From positions 3,720,001 through 3,784,000 of the forward strand of contig NZ_BSST01000001.1 in the NCBI RefSeq assembly GCF_030161395.1: a stretch of DNA of 64,000 nucleotides, given 5' to 3'. Origin of the DNA: Thalassotalea insulae. Lineage in GTDB: Bacteria > Pseudomonadota > Gammaproteobacteria > Enterobacterales > Alteromonadaceae. Both the position numbers and the translations under genes were made by a program. The notes below the pieces were generated by a model. It was not told the origin of the DNA. It saw only the letters and a program-made list of their open reading frames with translations, and searched no databases. Below, piece after piece: positions 8,717 through 16,609 of the stretch (its first letter is position 1; each line of letters begins with the position of its first letter).

Positions 8717-9535
8717 TTATTGTGCTGAAAATTCACACGGTAAACGAATATCTTTTAAGTTGAAGCCAAGCGGGATATCTTGTTTGAGTTGCAGTAGCTG
8801 TTTACTGAGCTCGATTTGCTGAATGTTGGTATCGAGCTTTTCTTTGAGGCTGGCTTTGATATCTGTTGCTGATAATAACGCGTTAAGCGAACCGTATTTA
8901 TTAAGTAATTCTGCCGCGGTGATTTGACCAACGCCTTGGATCCCTGGAATTTTATTGGTGGAATCTCCGGTGAGAGTCCAAAGATCAATGAGCTGTGTTG
9001 GTTTGACATCAAATTTTTGCTTAACGTAATCCTGATCCAGATAACGGCGGTTAAAGTAATCGTAGACCTGAATATTATGGTTAAGCAAAGATAAAAAACA
9101 TTTGTCGGTTGAGATCACTGTGACTTTCTGCCCGCGTAGTGCTACTTTGACCGCTAATGTCGCGATCAAGTCATCTGCTTCATCTTCCTCTGACTCTAGT
9201 GAGTCAACATGTTGTAACATAAAGGCATCTTGCAGGTTTGGTAACTGATCCGCTAAATGCTGAGGCATTTTTTTTCGACCTTTTTTATAGTCGGGATAGA
9301 GCTTATAACGCCAGCACGGACGCACACTATCAAATACCATTAACCCATGGCTAGGTTGCTGTAAATCTAGGATTTTAGTCAATGCCTGGCAGCACGCTTG
9401 CTGGGTATTAAACAGTACCTGCTGCTTAGTATTCTCTGCCAGCTCATTGTTTAATAAAAACGGACGCTCTTGTACTGCATAAATACGCCGAATTAAATTA
9501 AGAGCGTCAATCAGTACTAAATGAACAGATGACAT
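8717..9535 (-). CDS. xni: Flap endonuclease Xni (exonuclease IX)
   Basis: Structure-specific 5' flap endonuclease of the FEN family, related to the 5' nuclease domain of DNA polymerase I. Visible are LVLIDALNLIRR at the N-terminus, YKKGRKKMPQHL, the acidic metal-binding EEDEADDLIATLA, the ISTDKCFLSLL strand, WTLTGDSTNKIPGIQGVG (helix-hairpin-helix with acidic residues) and AELLNKYGSL. About 272 residues (E. coli 251). The start at 9535 has AGGAA five bases upstream; the longer TTG frame is not needed. It begins two bases after the ppnN stop, forming the ppnN-xni operon known in Enterobacteria. Confidence 0.93.
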   Translation of the reverse strand: MSSVHLVLIDALNLIRRIYAVQERPFLLNNELAENTKQQVLFNTQQACCQALTKILDLQQPSHGLMVFDSVRPCWRYKLYPDYKKGRKKMPQHLADQLPNLQDAFMLQHVDSLESEEDEADDLIATLAVKVALRGQKVTVISTDKCFLSLLNHNIQVYDYFNRRYLDQDYVKQKFDVKPTQLIDLWTLTGDSTNKIPGIQGVGQITAAELLNKYGSLNALLSATDIKASLKEKLDTNIQQIELSKQLLQLKQDIPLGFNLKDIRLPCEFSAQ

Positions 9536-9537
9536 CG

Positions 9538-10884
9538 TTATTTCCTGAGTACTTGGTAGCAAGGGGTATATTGGCTACCAGGCAATTTCATTCGTTGCTG
9601 TTTGACAAAAGAAGCCAGTAATTCATCCATCAACGCCATAATTTTCCCGTCTCCCTTGATTTTATAGGGGCCGTGTTGACGGATTTCTTTAATACCTTCT
9701 GACTTTACGTTACCAGCAACAATGCCAGAAAAAATACGTCTGAGATTTGCGGCCAAGGTAGCGGTATCAAGATCAAAACTAATATTATTGGCCAGCATAT
9801 TGGCGTGGGTTGGTGCAAACGGTAGTTGAAAATCATTTTCAATTACTAGTGACCAGTTAAAGTGGTAAGCATCCCCAGTTTGTTTGCGGTAAGTTAATAC
9901 ATCCTCCAAACCTGATTTCATAGTTTTTGCTACTTGTTCAGCGTCACTAATAATAATTTGATAAAGCGATTGTGCTTTACTACCTAAGGTGGCAGCAATA
10001 AATTTATCGATTTGATTAAAATATTCTGCACTGCTTGCTGGCCCAGTCAGGATAATCGGCAGTTTCTGTGCCTGATTTTTTGGATTAAGCATAATGCCAA
10101 GAATATAAAGTAATTCTTCTGCAGTACCGACCCCACCAGGGAAAATGATAATTCCATGGGAAATGCGAACAAAGGCTTCCAGCCTTTTTTCGATGTCTGG
10201 CATGATCACTAATTCGGTGACTATCGGATTTGGTGGCTCAGCTGCGATAATACTGGGCTCAGTTAAGCCAATGTAGCGTCCTTGGCTATTGCGTTGTTTA
10301 GCATGACCAATCGTGGCTCCTTTCATCGGCCCTTTCATTGCACCTGGGCCACAGCCGGTGCAAATATTAAAACCACGAAGTCCTAATTGATAACCGACTT
10401 CCTTGGTATATTTATACTCGACTTCATTAATAGAATGACCGCCCCAGCACGTGACTAGGTTTGGAACAGTATCGGGCATGATCACGTTGGCGTTTCTGAG
10501 AATATCAAAGGTGACATGAGTGATATTAACGCCATCTTCAATATGTTGTTTGTATCGTGTATTGGCAAATAAAATATCACGTAGTACAGCGGATAAATGT
10601 TCTTGTATTCCAAAAATGATTTTGCCGTCAACAAATGCGTGCTGAGGTGGGTTTTCTAACGCAATTTTTACGCCACGCTCACGGCGTAAAACCTGAATAT
10701 GAAAGTCTTGGTACTGCTGATAAATTTCTTCAGCGTCATCAGTATGACTGCCAGCATTTAGTACTGCTAATGAGCAATTTCGGTAGAGCTGGTAAAGTTG
10801 ACTGGTGGCGGACTGCTGTAAATGCTCCACTTCCACCGGAGAAAGTAATTTCATATTACCAACAGGGTTAAGCTGTATATTCAT
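9538..10884 (-). CDS. ppnN: Nucleotide 5'-monophosphate nucleosidase PpnN
   Basis: Hydrolyses nucleoside monophosphates to base and ribose 5-phosphate; the E. coli enzyme (YgdH) is regulated by (p)ppGpp. The protein of about 448 residues has the LOG-type Rossmann motifs TGCGPGAMKGPMKG and FPGGVGTAEELLY, CWGGHSINE, and the PpnN-specific C-terminal FSGIVAGNVK and PYKIKGDGKIM segments, and it ends MKLPGSQYTPCY as in E. coli. The ATG at 10884 follows AAGGAG with six-base spacing, better than the TTG two codons upstream. It is transcribed with xni. Confidence 0.95.
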   Translation of the reverse strand: MNIQLNPVGNMKLLSPVEVEHLQQSATSQLYQLYRNCSLAVLNAGSHTDDAEEIYQQYQDFHIQVLRRERGVKIALENPPQHAFVDGKIIFGIQEHLSAVLRDILFANTRYKQHIEDGVNITHVTFDILRNANVIMPDTVPNLVTCWGGHSINEVEYKYTKEVGYQLGLRGFNICTGCGPGAMKGPMKGATIGHAKQRNSQGRYIGLTEPSIIAAEPPNPIVTELVIMPDIEKRLEAFVRISHGIIIFPGGVGTAEELLYILGIMLNPKNQAQKLPIILTGPASSAEYFNQIDKFIAATLGSKAQSLYQIIISDAEQVAKTMKSGLEDVLTYRKQTGDAYHFNWSLVIENDFQLPFAPTHANMLANNISFDLDTATLAANLRRIFSGIVAGNVKSEGIKEIRQHGPYKIKGDGKIMALMDELLASFVKQQRMKLPGSQYTPCYQVLRK

Positions 10885-10928
10885 AGGCAACTCCTTGTGA
10901 AGCAGTGAAAAATGGCTGAAATAGGTGT

Positions 10929-12521
10929 CTATTCAAGATAAATAACTTGGTTTTTTCCATTTGCTTTGGCTTGGTACAATGCAGTATCTGCCCGTTCAAA
11001 GGCAATATGAACATTATCTTCTTGCTTTACAAAGGTTACCCCCGCAGAGAAAGTCATACTGACTTTATTATTTTTAAATTTAAAAGGGAGCTTTTCGACT
11101 TTTTCTCGCAGTGAATTTAATGCATTGAGTAAGGAGGTTTTATCCTGATCGGTAAAGATGACAACAAACTCTTCGCCGCCGTAACGGGCGATAAAGCTGA
11201 TGTCTTCTAAATACTTTTTAAAGGTATTAGCGATAACTTGCAGGGTTTTATCGCCAGCAGTGTGGCCATAGGTATCATTAATACGTTTGAAATTATCGAG
11301 ATCGGCAACCACTAAGGCTAATGGGGTACGATTGTGCTGGCAACGAACAATCTCTCTGGCGAAGTGTTCATCAAATGCCGCTCGGTTATACAGTTTAGTT
11401 AATGCGTCTTGCAGGCTTTTCGCATGTTGCTCTTTAATGCGCTGTTCAAAATTTTTACTTTGCTGCTCTAAGTCATTAACCTTGCTTTGCATATCAATCA
11501 ATTTATGTTCTAGTTCACCTTGCTGTTCTGTTTCAAAGTGTGACTTTTGTTCGATTGTCGCTGCGATCGCTTTAAGTTTACTGTTGATATCAACCTTAAT
11601 ATCCACCAGTGAGTTTGCTTGTTCTAAACCACTGGATAATTCTCTGAGCTGACCTTGTAATTGCTGATTGAGCTGTTGATGTTGTTGTTTATGCTTTTGG
11701 TGTACATGCAAGGTTTTACCAACGGCCGTTTGCACTGTAGTTAAGGCTTCACTTAAGGTCGATAAAAACACTTTAGCACTGTTGCGCTGTTGTAATAAAT
11801 CATGGCTAAGCAGATCAAATGCAGCGAGAAAACTATCGAGCAATTGCTCGTTTGGCATGTTTTCTTTTAGTTCTGCGCGAATTTTACGTAATTTAGTTTG
11901 ATATTTTTGCGAAACATTAATTTTGTCTAGAAATTCAGAGAAACGTCTGATCACTCGCAGATCCGTCACCGGTTGAGTATTTGTCGCGGGTATGATACTT
12001 GTGCTAATTGGCACGTTTGCCTGATCGGTTATATTGCCTTTTTTTAACGTTGCCTGATAAAAGCTTAGTAACTGAGTGAGCAATGGCACATACTGCGTTA
12101 GTGCATCTTTGCTTTCCTGATTATCTTTTAACAAGGTTCTAAGTTTTCTTCTCAGGTCGCTTGGTAGACCGTTAATCTTTTGCAACGCACCACCAGCGGT
12201 TAGAAACTCATGTTGCAGCTGGCGAATATCATTATCATTTTTCAGTGAGAAGTTTTGTAGCGAATGAGATATATCGTTAGTCAATACTTCAATCTGTTCG
12301 ATATCTGCAGACTTATTAAAAAGCGTTCTTAGTTTAGCCAATTTATTATCAAGGGATATATCAATACCTTTACAGGTTTGGCTTAATTTGATGATAAAGT
12401 CTGTAAATAACTGATGTTGATGCTTTAACTGATCATCAGTTATTGTTTTGGAGTCAATAGCAGATTCAAGTTTACGTTTTAACGCGATTAATTCTCTATC
12501 AATTGTTGAGCTATTACTCAT
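10929..12521 (-). CDS. Diguanylate cyclase (GGDEF) with long coiled-coil N-terminus
   Basis: About 530 residues. The C-terminal GGDEF domain has DALTKLYNRAAFDEHF, DLDNFKRINDTYGHTAGDKTL and the active-site loop RYGGEEFVVIF, so it should make cyclic di-GMP. No RxxD inhibitory site is apparent just before the loop. The N-terminal 360 residues are hydrophilic and glutamine- and lysine-rich with several predicted coiled coils, and there is no obvious transmembrane helix, so the enzyme is probably cytoplasmic. The ATG at 12521 (MSNSSTIDRE) is preferred. Its AAGGAC is somewhat far, 12 bases, and the open frame continues upstream. The signal sensed is unknown. Confidence 0.85.
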   Translation of the reverse strand: MSNSSTIDRELIALKRKLESAIDSKTITDDQLKHQHQLFTDFIIKLSQTCKGIDISLDNKLAKLRTLFNKSADIEQIEVLTNDISHSLQNFSLKNDNDIRQLQHEFLTAGGALQKINGLPSDLRRKLRTLLKDNQESKDALTQYVPLLTQLLSFYQATLKKGNITDQANVPISTSIIPATNTQPVTDLRVIRRFSEFLDKINVSQKYQTKLRKIRAELKENMPNEQLLDSFLAAFDLLSHDLLQQRNSAKVFLSTLSEALTTVQTAVGKTLHVHQKHKQQHQQLNQQLQGQLRELSSGLEQANSLVDIKVDINSKLKAIAATIEQKSHFETEQQGELEHKLIDMQSKVNDLEQQSKNFEQRIKEQHAKSLQDALTKLYNRAAFDEHFAREIVRCQHNRTPLALVVADLDNFKRINDTYGHTAGDKTLQVIANTFKKYLEDISFIARYGGEEFVVIFTDQDKTSLLNALNSLREKVEKLPFKFKNNKVSMTFSAGVTFVKQEDNVHIAFERADTALYQAKANGKNQVIYLE

Positions 12522-12764
12522 ACAAAAATCGAAGTCCTTGTAAGTTGAATTTTTATTACTGGCTAATAAAAGGGATATTTTTATCGCCGTAACAGACAAA
12601 CTCACCGTTAATAATTACCTAATAATTAATCATATACACTAGATTGAAAAATGTCAGTAAAGAAAGTTAATATCCCGTTAATTTATCTGATATTTTGTAC
12701 GTTTTGAATGAAATTTATACGAAATAGTTCGACTTCTGCTGATTAGTCTTGGTCAATGTTCACG

Positions 12765-13610
12765 CTATTGTCTGATTGTTCTGGCATTAGGCGGTGATTG
12801 CTTAGTTGTGGTGCGATATGGGTTAATATCTAATCCACCGCGCCGAGTATAACGAGCGTAAACCGTTAATTCTTCAGGCTGGCAATATTGCTGGATGTCA
12901 CAAAAAATACGTTCAACACATTGTTCATGAAATTCATTGTGTTGACGAAATGAAATTAAATATTGTAATAACGCACTTTTATCGATCTGCTTGCCGCGGT
13001 ATTGAATATAAATGCTGGCCCAATCCGGCTGGTTAGTGATCAAGCAATTGGATTTTAATAGGTGAGAAACCAGTGATTCTTCAACAATTTTTGCTTCTTG
13101 ACTCAGCTTAAGTAGTGCAGGCTCAAGTTGATACTGAGCGATTGTGATATCAAGATCATCAATGCATTCTGCCTTTAATGGCTTGATCATTAGGGCAGGG
13201 CAATCGTCCACGTTAGATAATTTAACTGTTGCAGCGCTGCCACAAGTGGCAGATAAATCTTGGGCTAGGGTTTGTTCGACTTGTTCAATATCGCTAAATT
13301 TAGTTTGATTAAAGCTATTTAAATATAACTTGAATGATTTTGATTCGATAATATTGGGGCTGTCGACAGGAAAGCTAAATTCAGCAACGGCAACCATAGG
13401 TTTACCTTTGTTATTGAGCCAGGATAATTCATAGCCATACCAGATATCTGCACCATGAAAAGGTAAATTATCCGCGGATAAATTAAGTTCATCTCGATTA
13501 AGGCTGCGAGGTACAGCTTGTAACAAACTGCTATCGTATTGGTTTTTGTAGTCAGTTGTTTTACCTAAAGTTAATTTATCTAACTCGGAAGCGTTGGTAT
13601 AATGGCTCAT
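12765..13610 (-). CDS. queF: NADPH-dependent 7-cyano-7-deazaguanine reductase QueF
   Basis: Reduces preQ0 to preQ1 in queuosine tRNA modification. The 281 residues match the long bimodular (YqfF/QueF type II) form. The substrate-specific motif ESKSFKLYLNSFNQ lies in the first half. The catalytic Cys and Asp lie in SNCLITNQPDWASIYIQY in the second half. The protein ends HNEFHEQCVERIF and YARYTRRGGLDINPYR, both family-typical. It is divergent from syd, as in E. coli, with a 64-bp shared promoter region. Confidence 0.95.
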   Translation of the reverse strand: MSHYTNASELDKLTLGKTTDYKNQYDSSLLQAVPRSLNRDELNLSADNLPFHGADIWYGYELSWLNNKGKPMVAVAEFSFPVDSPNIIESKSFKLYLNSFNQTKFSDIEQVEQTLAQDLSATCGSAATVKLSNVDDCPALMIKPLKAECIDDLDITIAQYQLEPALLKLSQEAKIVEESLVSHLLKSNCLITNQPDWASIYIQYRGKQIDKSALLQYLISFRQHNEFHEQCVERIFCDIQQYCQPEELTVYARYTRRGGLDINPYRTTTKQSPPNARTIRQ

Positions 13611-13674
13611 AAATCGCTGTGCAACTCTTAATTAATTGTGGCTAGCCCTATATTTTAAAGGATTTTTATAATAG

Positions 13675-14259
13675 ATGAAAACATCAAACAATGATTTATC
13701 GACTGCCATTATTAAATTGAGCGAACAATATGTCGCGCAATACCAGCAAGCGCTATCACATTTACCGCTAGTGGAAATTGATGACCAGTGGCCATCTCCC
13801 TGTGTGCAAAGGCAATTTGATCAAGACTTTAATGAATGGTTGCCAGTAGCTTTAGAGCAGGAGTTATCGTTTGAAAATGTTGAGCAAGCGTTAGAGTTAA
13901 CCTTGCATTCGTCATTTAAAGCTTATTTTAATGTGATTTTTAGTGAAAGCTTGCCGGTAAGTTGCGATGAAGGACATTTGCAGCTGTTGTTTGCCTGGAG
14001 CGAAGATGATTTTGCTAGATTACAACAAAATATTATTGGTCATGTGTTAATGAAACAAAAACTCAAGCAGGAAGTGACTTTGTTTTTTGCCGTGACAGAT
14101 AATGACGATATTATTTTATCGTTGGATAACACTAGTGGTGAAGTTTGGGCTGAACGAGTTGGGCAAAAACCTCATAAAAAAATTGCAGATTCGCTACTTG
14201 AGTTTATCCATCAATTACAACCGGATATATATCTTGGCAATGAGAAGGTTGAGACTTAG
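13675..14259 (+). CDS. syd: SecY-interacting protein Syd
   Basis: Syd is a small acidic peripheral membrane protein that binds SecY and is thought to help check SecYEG assembly. The 194 residues show the family pattern: DQWPSPC near residue 42, LFAWSEDDFARLQQNIIGHVLMKQKLKQ in the middle, then VWAERVGQKPHKKIADSLLEFI towards the end. The position next to divergent queF repeats the E. coli arrangement. Confidence 0.92.
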   Translation: MKTSNNDLSTAIIKLSEQYVAQYQQALSHLPLVEIDDQWPSPCVQRQFDQDFNEWLPVALEQELSFENVEQALELTLHSSFKAYFNVIFSESLPVSCDEGHLQLLFAWSEDDFARLQQNIIGHVLMKQKLKQEVTLFFAVTDNDDIILSLDNTSGEVWAERVGQKPHKKIADSLLEFIHQLQPDIYLGNEKVET

Positions 14260-14433
14260 CCAGATTTTAACCAGAGCAAAAGCGGTGGGGGCAGTAAAAT
14301 TATTTCCCCTAAAATTTGGCTAGCTGCAATTTTTTGGATGTCGAAGAGTTGGAGTTCGCTAGAGCTGATATATTTTCAGTAGCAGTTGTTGTCTCGTTTA
14401 CGCTTGCCAAGCCCGAGCAAAATAACCTTATGA

Positions 14434-14446
14434 GCAAAAGTCGCTC
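14434..14446 (+). repeat. Left arm of a 13-bp inverted repeat around the KfrA-like gene
   Basis: GCAAAAGTCGCTC is an exact inverted match to 14926-14938. It lies in the 229-bp gap after syd, downstream of the 3' end of the KfrA-like gene. The core GAGCAAAAG also occurs at 14274. Nothing else was seen in that gap. Confidence 0.6.
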
Positions 14447-14488
14447 GTAACATGGCAACAGCGTATTTGAATAATGCCGTTTGAATAT

Positions 14489-14806
14489 TTAATGTTGCTT
14501 ATCGATAAGTGTTTGAATAAGCGCTTTTAGTTCGTAAATTTCATTTTTTAATGGTTGAATGGCTTGTTCAACCGCTTGGCTGATTTGGGCATGAATATGC
14601 TCTTGGCGTGGCAGCTCAGTTGAGTCAGCTGAGCCGTTTTCTACCTCGGTGAATTCCGGTTGATGTTGCCAGCTTTTGAGTACAGAAATTATTTTAGGCA
14701 AGGGCACCGATTGTGATAATCGGGTTTTGATCAAAGCGACCGTAGGTTTTTGCCCGTTATTGGCGAGTTGGTTAGCTATGGCTAATATTTCATCATTGAT
14801 GGTCAT
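14489..14806 (-). CDS. KfrA-like DNA-binding protein with C-terminal coiled coil
   Basis: About 105 residues. The N-terminal half (EILAIANQLANNGQKPTVALIKTRL...LPKIISVLKSW) has the look of the KfrA N-terminal DNA-binding domain, where a glycine/lysine-containing turn precedes a helix. The C-terminal third (QISQAVEQAIQPLKNEIYELKALIQTLID) is a predicted coiled coil, likely for dimerisation. Plasmid KfrA proteins are DNA-binding autorepressors. A chromosomal role is inferred only. The ATG at 14806 is used; a TTG 17 codons upstream is possible. It is divergent from the DUF3192 lipoprotein gene and bracketed by a 13-bp inverted repeat. Confidence 0.6.
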   Translation of the reverse strand: MTINDEILAIANQLANNGQKPTVALIKTRLSQSVPLPKIISVLKSWQHQPEFTEVENGSADSTELPRQEHIHAQISQAVEQAIQPLKNEIYELKALIQTLIDKQH

Positions 14807-14925
14807 ATTGATTATTTCATCTTTGTTAAATAAACGATATTTTAGCGAATAAAACAAACTAAGTCTTGTAGTAAAATAGCTGATTTAAGGTAAAAGTTAT
14901 ATTTTACATGGAGTTAAGCTTTTTG

Positions 14926-14938
14926 GAGCGACTTTTGC
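14926..14938 (-). repeat. Right arm of the 13-bp inverted repeat
   Basis: GAGCGACTTTTGC is the exact reverse complement of 14434-14446. It lies between the divergent KfrA-like and DUF3192 lipoprotein genes, about 48 bases before the latter start, so it could act as an operator. Confidence 0.6.
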
Positions 14939-14985
14939 TTTGTTGATAAGCAAATAACAACTTTTAGTTTTAGTCAGGGAAAATT

Positions 14986-15372
14986 ATGAAAAAATCCTTA
15001 TTAACCTTTTTAGTCGGAGCGCCGCTAGTATTGTCATTAACTGGTTGTGTTGTTGCTGTTGGCGGTGATGATGATGGGGCGCACTTTATTTCAGGTGATT
15101 TTGATGATCGAGAATATAGTAATCGACAAAAAATTGCTCGTATTCCATTAAATTCCAGCTTTGTTGATGTTAATAGTCAGTTGGGCGTTTCTGATTTTAA
15201 TGAAAGTTATCAGAAAGATGGTAAACAAATTCAGGTATTATTTTATCGAACTAACCGTGTTCATAAAGACGGCTTAACCACGCGTGACGAATGTACTTAC
15301 TTGTATTTTGTTGACGGTTTGTTACAGGAAACAGGCAGGGGCGGTGATTTTCACCGTAACATTGGTAGCTAA
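14986..15372 (+). CDS. DUF3192 family lipoprotein
   Basis: 128 residues. The signal peptide ends in the lipobox LTGC (Cys near residue 22), so this is a lipoprotein. The residues after Cys are VVAVGG, which lack Asp at +2 and fit outer-membrane sorting. The domain VDVNSQLGVSDFNESY, VLFYRTNRVHKDGLTTRDECTYLYFVDGLL aligns with the other DUF3192 protein at 8171-8617, so the window holds two paralogues of different anchoring type. AGGGA lies upstream of the start. Function is unknown. Confidence 0.82.
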   Translation: MKKSLLTFLVGAPLVLSLTGCVVAVGGDDDGAHFISGDFDDREYSNRQKIARIPLNSSFVDVNSQLGVSDFNESYQKDGKQIQVLFYRTNRVHKDGLTTRDECTYLYFVDGLLQETGRGGDFHRNIGS

Positions 15373-15406
15373 AAATGGGCAGCTAATCCTGAATAACGTA
15401 TAATTA

Positions 15407-15442
15407 AAAAAGCCGTGAGTGTTAGTTGCTCACGGCTTTTTA
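15407..15442. terminator. Bidirectional terminator between DUF3192 lipoprotein and yhbY
   Basis: AAAAAGCCGTGAG and CTCACGGCTTTTT form a long stem with a TGTTAGTTG loop, with A- and T-rich flanks suited to both convergent genes. Confidence 0.9.
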
Positions 15443-15457
15443 GTTTTACATTTGGTG

Positions 15458-15754
15458 TTACAATTTAGGAATGCTGATCTTTTTTTCATCCGATTGACGA
15501 TAAAGCACTAAGGTTTTACCGATAACCTGCACTTTAGTCGATGAAGTTTCGCGGCAAATAGCCTCGACAATTAAGCCTTTAGTTTCTCTGTCATCGGTTG
15601 GGATTTTGACTTTGATTAATTCGTGATGATTCAGGGCATAGTCGATCTCTGCTACCACCGCTTCTGTCAGGCCGTTACTGCCTAATAACACTACCGGTTT
15701 TAGTGAATGGGCAAGCCCTTTAAGGTACTGAATTTGTTTTTTATTTAGACTCAT
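15458..15754 (-). CDS. yhbY: YhbY family CRM-domain RNA-binding protein
   Basis: 98-residue single CRM domain, with LNKKQIQYLKGLAHSLKPVVLLGSNGLTEAVVAEIDYALNHHELIKVKI and the GxxG-type loop. YhbY associates with pre-50S ribosomal particles. It is divergent from rlmE-ftsH, the same arrangement as in E. coli. Confidence 0.95.
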   Translation of the reverse strand: MSLNKKQIQYLKGLAHSLKPVVLLGSNGLTEAVVAEIDYALNHHELIKVKIPTDDRETKGLIVEAICRETSSTKVQVIGKTLVLYRQSDEKKISIPKL

Positions 15755-15893
15755 GAATAAATTTCGTTACAAGTTAGCTTGAATTCAACTATTTTACCCT
15801 CATCTTCTCTGTAATACTAATAAAACGTGACGACAGTTTGCTGTCTGTGATGTTTTATTTTGTTTTGGTATTGAGTAAATAGGCTCTAGGTAA

Positions 15894-16523
15894 ATGAGTA
15901 AAAAGAAGTTAACCACCAGTAGTCAAAAGTGGATGCAAGAACACTTTGAAGACGAATACGTAAAAAAAGCGCAAAAATTAGGCTTAAGATCGCGAGCGGT
16001 GTTTAAAATTGAAGAAATTAATAACAAGGATAAGTTAATTAAGCCAGGCATGAAAGTCGTAGATCTAGGTGCCGCACCAGGTGGTTGGTCAGAATACGCG
16101 GTAAAAGCTGTGGGTGATAAGGGTCAGGTGGTTGCCTGTGATATTTTACCTATGGATCCTATCGCGGGTGTTGATTTTCTCCAGGGGGATTTTCGTGAGG
16201 AAGCGGTACTAGATGCTCTTTTAACTCGTATAGATGGTAAAAACATCGATGTAGTTATGTCAGATATGGCAGCAAACTTTACCGGTAATGATAGTGCTGA
16301 CTCTGCCCGTAGCATGTATTTAGTGGAATTAGCGCTAGATATGTGTCATCAGGTATTGAAAAAAAATGGCGCTTTTGTGGTCAAAGTATTTCAAGGAGAG
16401 GGCTTTGAACAGTTTATCAAAGAAGTCAGGTCAGTATTTAAGGTAGTGAAAACTAGGAAGCCAAACTCGTCAAGAGCAAGATCTAGAGAAGTTTATCTAG
16501 TGGCGACTGGTTTTAAATTGTAG
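15894..16523 (+). CDS. rlmE: 23S rRNA U2552 2'-O-methyltransferase RlmE (FtsJ)
   Basis: Methylates the ribose of U2552 in the 50S A-loop. The 209 residues match E. coli RrmJ (209). Visible are the N-terminal SSQKWMQEHFEDEYVKKAQKLGLRSRAVFKI with the first catalytic lysine, the SAM motif VVDLGAAPGGWSEYA, VMSDMAANFTGN with the catalytic Asp, FVVKVFQGEGF with the second lysine and SSRARSREVYLVA with the Glu. The K-D-K-E set is complete. ftsH follows 86 bases downstream. Confidence 0.97.
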   Translation: MSKKKLTTSSQKWMQEHFEDEYVKKAQKLGLRSRAVFKIEEINNKDKLIKPGMKVVDLGAAPGGWSEYAVKAVGDKGQVVACDILPMDPIAGVDFLQGDFREEAVLDALLTRIDGKNIDVVMSDMAANFTGNDSADSARSMYLVELALDMCHQVLKKNGAFVVKVFQGEGFEQFIKEVRSVFKVVKTRKPNSSRARSREVYLVATGFKL

Positions 16524-16609
16524 TAAATTAGCAAGTAGTATGTGAGCGCGTTGGAATCAGTTGTCATTTATACGGCTACTAACGTGAAAATTATCAAGAG
16601 GTCATTAAG

